Shown one piece after another: positions 26,199-33,155 of a stretch of 49,764 nucleotides of DNA. A model generated the notes under the pieces. It did not search any database. It saw only the letters and a program-made list of their open reading frames with translations, and was not told where the DNA came from. The stretch covers positions 1-49,764 of the forward strand of contig DATGMF010000032.1 of NCBI GenBank assembly GCA_035293765.1, given 5' to 3'. The translations under genes were made by a program, and so were the position numbers. The DNA comes from DASRHT01 sp035293765 (GTDB lineage: Bacteria > Chloroflexota > Ktedonobacteria > Ktedonobacterales > Ktedonobacteraceae). The first letter of the stretch is position 1; each line of letters opens with the position of its first letter.

Positions 26199-28034
26199 AT
26201 GAAACGCAGCGATACTGGCGATTTTTGTGTCCTTTATATAGAGGCGGATGATGATAGAACCGGACTGTTCCATACGGTAAGCGAGCAGCAAAAGCCGGTC
26301 GTGATCATGCTGGCTGAGCATACGCGGGTCTTCCAGCGGCCCGAAGATTTTACCACGCTCAAGCATGTCAAGCGGCAACTGGATAAGCCTGTCGTCTTCG
26401 TCATCCCTGATAGCGAGCGTATGACGCAAATGGCGGCGCGCAATGGCTTTCCCGTGTACGCCTCGATGGATACCCTCTCCGACGCCCTGATGGTCGGGCA
26501 ATTGAGCAGGCAGCGCGTGCTGACGCGCACCACCGCCCCGCTTGGCTCCGGCCCCAACACGGCTCCCATCGGACCAACCATCAAGAAAACCACGCCTCTG
26601 CCGCCGCTAGAGGAGATTTTAGAGGAAGAACCTTGCAATTCCGAGCAACAACGCCGCTATCGCGCTAGCTTCGCTCAGTCGCTCGGAGAGGAAGTTTCTT
26701 TGCAGCGCCCTGCGCCGCGCGTCGCTCCTCTGCCCAGGCAAGCCATGCCGCTGCCAACGCCGCCGGCAAAGCCGCGCCGCCGTGGGAGAGCGATGATTGT
26801 GCTCACCATCATAACCCTGCTGGTCGCGGTCCTGAGTTCTCTGCTGGTCTTATTTTACAAATTCCCCATGCAGCTCTCCGCCGCCGCTCCTGTCGCTCCA
26901 GCCGCGCCCGCAATAGTGGGCAAAGTTGCCCTTTTGAGCAGCGGGCAATTGAGCGAGAATAGCAGTCAGGGCATTGCTGACCAAGTGCTGATTGATCTGC
27001 ATAACTTGCCCAATCCCGCGCCGCAGAAAAGTTACTATGCCTGGTTGCTCGGAGATAAGCTCCAGAGCGACGCCAAAACCGTGTTTCTCGGCAAGCTGCC
27101 GGTCAGCAATGGTACGGCCCATTTGCTCTACCCTGGTGATGCGGCCCATACCAATCTATTACAAAGCACCAGCCGTTTCCTCGTCACCGAAGAGGATGCT
27201 AGCGTGCAGCCTATCGCGCCCTCACCCGACCAGAGCGTATGGCGCTTTTATGGCGAATTTTCGCAAACGCCGATCAATAGCCCCGATAACCCCAAGCATT
27301 TCAGCTACCTCGATCACCTGCGCCACCTGCTGGCCGCCGATCCCACACTGGACGCATTAAATCTGCCGGGAGGGCTCAACGACTGGTTTTATCGCAATAG
27401 CGGCAAAATCGTCGAATGGGCGGGGAGCTTGCGCGAGCAGTGGGAGGAAAGTAAAGACGTTGCCTTTGTGCGCCGCCAGACCGTACGCATCCTGACGTAC
27501 CTCGACGGTATGACCTATGTCCAGATGGATGTACCGCCGGGCACACCGTTGAATATCACGCCGCGCCTCGCCAGCATCGGCCTGCTGACGGTTAATGGAC
27601 CAAACCAGGAGCCTGCCAGCTATCTTATTCATATAGTCAACCATCTTAACGGGTTGCTCCAGGCTGGCGGCTCAACGCCCGAACTCAGAAAGGATGAGGC
27701 CGCAATTATTACCGCCATGAACAATGTCGAGGATGGGCTTTCTAAGGTACGCAGCGCCGCGCAGCAGATCATGAAAATGACCGATCAGCAATTGCGGCAG
27801 CCGCAGACGCTCACGCTGATCAACGACATGATCGATAATGCCAATCGCGCCTATGCCGGTCAGATCGATCCCACCACGGGCCAGATGCGCGAGGGCGTCA
27901 CCTGGGTTCACGATAATATGCAATCTCTGGCAGTCATGTCAATTAGCAAGTTCAGCGCCAGCGGCTCATCCATTCAGATGATGCCAGGGCAACCGCGAGG
28001 GATTGCCCCTACCGATCCCGAGGCGTTGGGGTAG
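26199..28034 (+). CDS. single-pass membrane protein with Rossmann-like cytoplasmic domain and RskA-like exterior
   Basis: 611 residues. Residues 1-110 (KPVVIMLAEHTRVFQRPEDF, KPVVFVIPDSERM, FPVYASMDTLSDAL) match the N-terminal domain of the protein at 12006. A proline-rich linker leads to a membrane segment near residues 197-220 (MIVLTIITLLVAVLSSLLVL). The following part resembles the C-terminal domain of anti-sigma-K (RskA) proteins: KSYYAWLLGD, TVFLGKLPVSNG, RFLVTEED. The last 200 residues look helical. The final residues (MPGQPRGIAPTDPEALG) are encoded by a REP, so the natural end has been replaced or extended. Start ATG with GAGGGA upstream, 26 bases after the transporter gene. A sigma-control role is possible but no partner sigma gene is adjacent. 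Confidence 0.65.
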   Translation: MKRSDTGDFCVLYIEADDDRTGLFHTVSEQQKPVVIMLAEHTRVFQRPEDFTTLKHVKRQLDKPVVFVIPDSERMTQMAARNGFPVYASMDTLSDALMVGQLSRQRVLTRTTAPLGSGPNTAPIGPTIKKTTPLPPLEEILEEEPCNSEQQRRYRASFAQSLGEEVSLQRPAPRVAPLPRQAMPLPTPPAKPRRRGRAMIVLTIITLLVAVLSSLLVLFYKFPMQLSAAAPVAPAAPAIVGKVALLSSGQLSENSSQGIADQVLIDLHNLPNPAPQKSYYAWLLGDKLQSDAKTVFLGKLPVSNGTAHLLYPGDAAHTNLLQSTSRFLVTEEDASVQPIAPSPDQSVWRFYGEFSQTPINSPDNPKHFSYLDHLRHLLAADPTLDALNLPGGLNDWFYRNSGKIVEWAGSLREQWEESKDVAFVRRQTVRILTYLDGMTYVQMDVPPGTPLNITPRLASIGLLTVNGPNQEPASYLIHIVNHLNGLLQAGGSTPELRKDEAAIITAMNNVEDGLSKVRSAAQQIMKMTDQQLRQPQTLTLINDMIDNANRAYAGQIDPTTGQMREGVTWVHDNMQSLAVMSISKFSASGSSIQMMPGQPRGIAPTDPEALG

Positions 28035-28092
28035 GGCAACAGGGAGCAGGGCAACCGGTAGCTCCCTGCTTCATCGTGGGAGTGGCCCCTAC
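27985..28092. repeat. REP pair at a gene end
   Basis: A short reverse copy at 27985-28012 overlaps the last codons of the preceding gene; a long-class reverse copy at 28047-28092 lies in the gap. Confidence 0.75.
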
Positions 28093-28132
28093 CAATCCAT
28101 ATTCATAATGAAAAAAAGAAAGGGGGAAGGGC

Positions 28133-28894
28133 GTGAATGGACGTGTGATGGCTATCACCGTGCTGGTGGCGCTTATCATCAGCGGGCTGGTCGCGGGCCT
28201 TTTCATGGGAGCGATCCAGAAGGCGCTGACCCTGCCGATGATGCAGGCGATGATGGGCGGCAGTCAGACCACCATGCCGCACATGCCAGCGCCGACCGCC
28301 ACTGTAGCAGCGCCAAAGCCGAGCAACATCCTGGCTCAGGACACCTATAATCGCACCAATCAGCCGTTATGGGGAACTGCTTCGGATGGGCGTGCCTGGG
28401 GAGGTGATGCCAATGCAGTCCAGGCGTTTTCTATCGTCAACGCCACGGGCCAGATCGCCAACGGACAGGGGACCCTCAACGCCGTGCTGGGGCCGGCGGG
28501 CGACAATATGGAGGTAACGCTCAACGGCATGGTCAACCGTTTCGTCGGTGGGGCCAATCTGGGCGCAGTGGTGCGCTGGACCAACGCCGACAACTGGTAC
28601 AAGGCATTTATCGATGGCACGCACCTGGTCATGCTCAGGCGCGTCAATGGTACATCGGTACAACTGGCCTCCGTCCCCTTCAAAGCTCAGGGCGGCACGT
28701 TCTATACCTTGCGTCTGCGCGTGGTTGGCGCTACCCTCTTTACGAAAGTGTGGCGTAGCGGTACTATAGAACCTGCTCGCTGGATGATTACGCTCACGGA
28801 TAGCATGCTCGCCACCGGGCAGCCAGGCTTGCGCGTCGTGATGCTGCATGGCATCGTTATCAATATCATCTCGTTCGTCGCGACCTCTGTATGA
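28133..28894 (+). CDS. membrane-anchored protein with LamG-like beta-sandwich domain
   Basis: 253 residues from GTG 28133 (AGGGGG six bases upstream); an ATG at 28148 is an alternative start. A hydrophobic N-terminal segment (AITVLVALIISGLVAGLFMGA) acts as signal anchor. After a Pro/Thr linker, residues about 70-250 have the alternating strand pattern of concanavalin-type sandwich domains (LGAVVRWTNADNWYKAFIDG, LASVPFKAQGGTFYTLRLRV). Such domains often bind glycans or proteins at the surface. It sits between the RskA-like and PP2C genes in the same direction, suggesting shared transcription. Confidence 0.6.
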   Translation: MNGRVMAITVLVALIISGLVAGLFMGAIQKALTLPMMQAMMGGSQTTMPHMPAPTATVAAPKPSNILAQDTYNRTNQPLWGTASDGRAWGGDANAVQAFSIVNATGQIANGQGTLNAVLGPAGDNMEVTLNGMVNRFVGGANLGAVVRWTNADNWYKAFIDGTHLVMLRRVNGTSVQLASVPFKAQGGTFYTLRLRVVGATLFTKVWRSGTIEPARWMITLTDSMLATGQPGLRVVMLHGIVINIISFVATSV

Positions 28895-28906
28895 TGAGGC
28901 AGGGGG

Positions 28907-28958
28907 GTAGGGGCAAGGGGAGGGTGTGAGGGGATGTGGGGGCCTCGCGCTTGCCCTG
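28907..28958 (+). repeat. 52-bp long-class REP element
   Basis: Begins GTAGGGGCAAGGGGAGGG and ends GCGCTTGCCCTG. It is nearly the same as the in-gene element at 12737-12788. It covers the upstream GTG start option of the next gene. Confidence 0.7.
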
Positions 28959-28974
28959 CCTGGAAATAAAAATA

Positions 28975-30651
28975 ATGATAGAGCAGCTAAAGACCACCTA
29001 TACAAATTATCGCTGGGCAAAAGTCGCAGTATTCGTAGGATTACTGTGTTGTGGCGTGCTGCTCTACTGGTTGTCCGGCGGCTTCCCGCCGTGGGCCTGG
29101 CGCTTCCTGTTCCAGGTGTTGCCACAGATGCCGCATCTCTGGGAGGTGCAGGGAGCTGCTATCCTGATCCCATTTATCGGCTTGCTCCTGCTCTCCATCT
29201 CGCTGCTGCTCATCTGGGCAATCTTGCTGCCCACCCTGGTGCGCGTGGTGATCCACTGGTGGCAGGATTTTCATGAGCGGCAACACTTTGCAATGGATCT
29301 GCGAGCAGTCGAGCGTATTGTAGAGCGTATCACCGTGCCCGATCCTCAACGGGAGCGGCAGGCGACGCCGGCAGCATTGCCCCGCGCTCAACATGCGGCG
29401 TTGCATGAATCGGCCTCTGCTCAGCAGTCAGCTATTGCGCCGCGCTCGATCAGAGTCTCGCACAATCTCCCGCGATCAATTGGGGAGCTACAGGCGACCG
29501 GCACCTCCTCGACCTTCTCTTTGCCCGCGACCCAGGCGCCGCACAAGCGCAGGGTGCATATTCCGCCGCTGCCACCAATGCGAGAGCAATTGCGTCTCGT
29601 CACGCCACCACGGGAGGATGAGCTCGACGACGAGCTTATGGAAGTGTTTGATGACGAGGAATATGATGATCTGCGGGACAGCATATCCGAGCAAGAGACG
29701 GTGCCGGAGCAAGAGGTATACTGGGATGATGAACTGGACGAAGCTGAATCGGAAGAGGAAGAGGATGAGCCGGAGGAAGAGCGATCAGTATATAGCGAGC
29801 TGGATGAGCCAACGTTACCGGCCATTCGCGTGACGCTGCCTCCAGAAGAGGAGCCGTGCAAAGGAGGAACGCGGCTGGTAGTGGGCGCCGGCCTGGATGC
29901 GGGGCTGCTGCGCAAAGATGCTCCCAACGAGGATAATCTTTGTGCGGTGCAGGGGACGCGTATCACCGGTGCGGGGCCGGAAGAGGTCGGGTTATTTGTG
30001 GTCGCCGATGGCATGGGGGGTCATGCGCATGGTCAGGAGGCAAGCAAGCTGGCTATCCAGACTATGAGTGACGTGCTGGTACCCACGTTACTGCATGGCG
30101 GGGAGGATGAAGAAAACTTCCTGGACCTGCTGAAGGACGGCGTGCATCGGGCCAATCTCGCCATTTACCGGCGCAATCGCGAGCGGGAAGAGATGATGGG
30201 GACCACCCTGACAGCCGCGCTGGTCGTGCATACCACCGCGTATGTGGTGAACGTGGGCGACAGCCGGACATATCTCTACCGACAGGCAGACGGCTTGCAG
30301 GCCATCACGCGCGATCACTCCCTGGTGGCGCGGATGGTCGAGAGCGGGGCGATTTCGCGCGAGGAGATGTACACGCATCCCAGGCGCAACCAGGTCTATC
30401 GCTGCCTCGGTGAGCGGGCGACGGTGGAGGTGGACACATTTGTGGTCACATTACAGGCGGGCGATCTGCTCCTGCTCTGTTCCGATGGGTTGTGGGAGAT
30501 GGTGCGCGACGAGAAGATGAGCGAGATCATCAGCTCTGCGCTGCCCCACGCTGCACAGATCAGCGCCACGCTCGTCCAGGCAGCTCTCAGCGAGGGCGGG
30601 GCCGATAACGTCAGCGTCATCACCGTCTATGTCGCTCAGGGCGACGAGTAA
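28975..30651 (+). CDS. membrane-anchored PP2C-type Ser/Thr phosphatase
   Basis: Two N-terminal membrane segments surround GGFPPWAWRFLFQVLPQMP (the hairpin shared with the transporter at 24769). A linker follows, very acidic near residues 205-270. The PP2C domain fills the last 260 residues: VVADGMGGHAHGQEAS with the metal aspartate, MGTTLTAALV, VVNVGDSRTYLYR, ITRDHSLV, LLLCSDGLWEMV and GGADNVSVITV. It removes phosphate from Ser/Thr and would reverse the kinases in this window (14997, 22812). Start is uncertain: ATG 28975 has no good ribosome-binding site; GTG 28936 has GAGGGG upstream, but its first residues are encoded by a REP. Last gene of the 24769-30651 run. Confidence 0.88.
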   Translation: MIEQLKTTYTNYRWAKVAVFVGLLCCGVLLYWLSGGFPPWAWRFLFQVLPQMPHLWEVQGAAILIPFIGLLLLSISLLLIWAILLPTLVRVVIHWWQDFHERQHFAMDLRAVERIVERITVPDPQRERQATPAALPRAQHAALHESASAQQSAIAPRSIRVSHNLPRSIGELQATGTSSTFSLPATQAPHKRRVHIPPLPPMREQLRLVTPPREDELDDELMEVFDDEEYDDLRDSISEQETVPEQEVYWDDELDEAESEEEEDEPEEERSVYSELDEPTLPAIRVTLPPEEEPCKGGTRLVVGAGLDAGLLRKDAPNEDNLCAVQGTRITGAGPEEVGLFVVADGMGGHAHGQEASKLAIQTMSDVLVPTLLHGGEDEENFLDLLKDGVHRANLAIYRRNREREEMMGTTLTAALVVHTTAYVVNVGDSRTYLYRQADGLQAITRDHSLVARMVESGAISREEMYTHPRRNQVYRCLGERATVEVDTFVVTLQAGDLLLLCSDGLWEMVRDEKMSEIISSALPHAAQISATLVQAALSEGGADNVSVITVYVAQGDE

Positions 30652-30689
30652 TCGGGGTGGTATGTGGAGGCGGAATTGCATCTCATAAA

Positions 30690-30891
30690 GCTACAGGCGC
30701 ACCTGTAGCTCCCCGATTCATCGTGGGAGCCTCAATAGCGCATCCCTACTGTAGCTCCCCGATTCATCGTGGGAGTTCGCAGAAGCTCGCTACTGATAGT
30801 CTTGGTACTCCGAGCGACAACGCAGGCGCGGTAGAACATGCCGAACGGGAACGCGATCAATCGCGTCGGACGCGCTGAAGCGGGTCCCTAC
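30690..30891. repeat. long-class REP fragments and GGACGCG-type repeat
   Basis: Two copies of GTAGCTCCCCGATTCATCGT, then GGGAG, at about 30704 and 30751, followed by a diverged copy of the 7329-7358 repeat (30798-30820) and a palindrome ending GCGGGTCCCTAC at about 30840-30891. I see no gene between 30652 and 31175. Confidence 0.65.
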
Positions 30892-31064
30892 GGTGAGCTT
30901 ATGTTCAGCAGGCGTCGCTAATTTGTTGGACCTGCGAACAAAAAACATACGCCATAGCCATAAAACGACTCAAGAATATGTCCTATGGTCAGGGTAAGGA
31001 GGCGACCAAAATGGGGCAACTCATGGTATGGTTAGTGTGTGAAGCAGAGCAGAGTTCGTGTTTC

Positions 31065-31123
31065 AGTATCCTCAAGCGGATCGAGATAATTACGTACTCT
31101 CGCCGCCTCCCTTGAGGGATACT
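31065..31123 (+). promoter_or_regulatory. long hairpin in the queF leader
   Basis: AGTATCCTCAAG (31065-31076) pairs with CTTGAGGGATACT (31111-31123), one bulged base, and CGAGA/TCTCG (31082-31086 with 31098-31102) pairs inside. It ends 53 bases before the queF start. No known preQ1 riboswitch consensus is apparent, so its role is open. Confidence 0.4.
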
Positions 31124-31175
31124 ATACAGATCATTTCCGAAGACGTCAAGTGGAAATGCATTAAGGAGCAATCAT

Positions 31176-31622
31176 ATGGAAGATCAGTCACGTATTATGG
31201 GTAAATACGGTTTGCATGAGATTGAGGCTAATCGATTGGAGCCCTGGCCCAATCCGCATCCAGAGCGTAACTACGTCGATCATCTGGAGATCCCCGAATT
31301 TACCTGTCTCTGCCCGCGTTCAGGCTTTCCTGATTTCGCGACCATCGTCATTGATTACGTTCCAGACCAGTACATCATGGAATTGAAGAGCCTCAAGCTC
31401 TACATCAACAGTTATCGTAATCGCCAGATCAGCCACGAATCGTCGGTCAACGTCATTCTCAACGATCTGGTGGCCTTAATGAATCCGCGCTGGATGCGGG
31501 TGGTTGGCGATTTTTCTGTGCGTGGCAACATCAAAACGATCATCTTTGCCGAGCACGAGCAGCCTGGTTACACGGGTCCGCGCCCGGAGTTCCGGCGCTA
31601 TCTGCCGCCGGCTGGCTTATAA
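31176..31622 (+). CDS. queF: NADPH-dependent 7-cyano-7-deazaguanine (preQ0) reductase QueF
   Basis: Reduces the nitrile of preQ0 to the amine of preQ1, the last step before insertion into tRNA. 148 residues, the short one-domain form. The catalytic cysteine lies in PEFTCLCPRSGFPDFA, and the family signature MELKSLKLYINSYRNRQISH, which binds substrate, is intact. Start ATG 31176 with AAGGAG upstream. First of a five-gene set (queF, queC, queD, queE, folE) that covers GTP to preQ1; queC follows after 18 bases. A hairpin leader precedes it. Confidence 0.95.
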   Translation: MEDQSRIMGKYGLHEIEANRLEPWPNPHPERNYVDHLEIPEFTCLCPRSGFPDFATIVIDYVPDQYIMELKSLKLYINSYRNRQISHESSVNVILNDLVALMNPRWMRVVGDFSVRGNIKTIIFAEHEQPGYTGPRPEFRRYLPPAGL

Positions 31623-31640
31623 ATGTGACAGGAGGGAACT

Positions 31641-32408
31641 ATGTCCACCAGACCAGAGAATGTGGCCGTATTAATTGTGAGCGGCGGTATGGACAGTTGC
31701 GTGCTGGCCCATTACTACGCTGCGGCAGGCTTTCACCTGCACCTGCTCTCATTTGATTATGGGCAGCGCCACGTCAAAGAGCTGACCTATGCCGAGAAAT
31801 ATATCTCCCAGTTGCGCGAGAAATACAGCACGGGCGCTCACAAACTCAATATTCAGCACGACGTCATCGAACTGCCCATTGCGCGGCTCTTGACCGATTC
31901 GGACTCGGCGCTCATCAACCCCAATCGTGCCATGCCGCACGGTCATTACACCGATGACAGCATGAAGGCCACCGTCGTCCCATATCGCAACCCGAACATG
32001 TTACTCCAGGCCGTCACCGTCGCCTGGGGAGAGGGCGCGCGCGTCGTTGCCTACGCCGCCCACCAGGGTGATTACGCCCAGTACCCTGATTGTCGCGAAG
32101 TATTTGTGCGCGCTTTCAACGAAATGATCGCCGTTGCCATGAACAGCGACGCCATCAAAGTAGAATCGCCCTTCATGTACTTCACCAAAGCCCAGATCGC
32201 CCGCCTGGGAGCCAGCTTAGAAGTACCCTTCGAGCTAACCTGGAGCTGCTATGAAGGGGGCAATAGCGGACTTAACGACAAACACTGCGCAAAATGCGGT
32301 ACGTGCGTCGAAAGATATGAAGCTTTCAAGCTTGCAGGCGTGCCCGATCCTACTGAGTATGCAGATGATCCTGAAGTGTACCTGCGCATGCCCGGTAAAT
32401 TTAGTTAA
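31641..32408 (+). CDS. queC: 7-cyano-7-deazaguanine synthase QueC
   Basis: Converts 7-carboxy-7-deazaguanine to preQ0 using ATP and ammonia. 255 residues, normal length. The ATP pyrophosphatase loop SGGMDSC is at residues 14-20, and the zinc cysteines are at the end (SCYEGGNSGLND, then HCAKCGTCVER). Start ATG 31641 with AGGAGG five bases upstream. Overlaps nothing; the 119-base gap before queD has no repeat. Confidence 0.95.
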   Translation: MSTRPENVAVLIVSGGMDSCVLAHYYAAAGFHLHLLSFDYGQRHVKELTYAEKYISQLREKYSTGAHKLNIQHDVIELPIARLLTDSDSALINPNRAMPHGHYTDDSMKATVVPYRNPNMLLQAVTVAWGEGARVVAYAAHQGDYAQYPDCREVFVRAFNEMIAVAMNSDAIKVESPFMYFTKAQIARLGASLEVPFELTWSCYEGGNSGLNDKHCAKCGTCVERYEAFKLAGVPDPTEYADDPEVYLRMPGKFS

Positions 32409-32527
32409 CCTGAGGTGCAAGTTGCCGTGAGCATGGGCCAGGGGCGGCACTCTCTGGCGGGGTCACACTACAGGCGGTAGAGAAGCTTGCATATGGCGTT
32501 AGTTAGGAAGACAATGCGAGGAAGTCT

Positions 32528-32983
32528 ATGACAAAATTTGCCATCATTACACGCGAATTCACGTTTGAAGCGTCTCATCATCTCCCCGGTCATAAGGGCA
32601 AATGCAGGCGTCCGCATGGTCACTCGTATCGCTTACAAATTTCCCTGCGCGGCCCCATCAAAGAGGCGCCGGGGGAGTCTGACGATGGGATGGTCATGGA
32701 CTTCGATGATCTCAAACGCATTGTCAGCACGACGATCATCGACGAGCTTTCCGACTCCGTCCCCAGGGGATGTAACGCGCGTCCAATCGAGAAGGGAGGC
32801 ATGGACCATAACGATCTCAACGCCCTCACCGGCATTCGCACCACCGCCGAGAACCTGGTGCATTGGATCTGGGATGCCCTGACCATAAGCGGCGTCCCGG
32901 AAGAGATGCTCTACCGTATCCGGCTATGGGAGACGGACAAGGGCTGCGTCGAGATTACGCGCGCTGAGCGAGAGGAAGGGTAA
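32528..32983 (+). CDS. queD: 6-carboxy-5,6,7,8-tetrahydropterin synthase QueD
   Basis: Turns dihydroneopterin triphosphate into 6-carboxytetrahydropterin. 151 residues of the PTPS fold. The zinc histidines are in FEASHHLPGHKGKCRRPHGH, which also holds the catalytic cysteine; the glutamate side is near the end (RIRLWETDKGCVEI). Start ATG 32528 with GAGGAAG upstream. Third gene of the queuosine set. Confidence 0.94.
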   Translation: MTKFAIITREFTFEASHHLPGHKGKCRRPHGHSYRLQISLRGPIKEAPGESDDGMVMDFDDLKRIVSTTIIDELSDSVPRGCNARPIEKGGMDHNDLNALTGIRTTAENLVHWIWDALTISGVPEEMLYRIRLWETDKGCVEITRAEREEG

Positions 32984-33155
32984 ATGGTTGTTATGTGGGA
33001 GCTAGATCCCGAGTGTGACGTAAAATCCGAGTAGCACATGAAGCACTAGAAATCAAGAACTATCTTTTCTGTGCAAAGGATGGAATAATGCTGTTTGGGT
33101 AGATCTTGTCACCCTAAATTATGTAGAGATGTAACACATAGCTTGGTGAGGTAAG

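Noticed and set aside
30900..31175. PreQ1 riboswitch before queF
   Set aside because: No class I or II consensus could be found by eye; only a simple long hairpin is visible.
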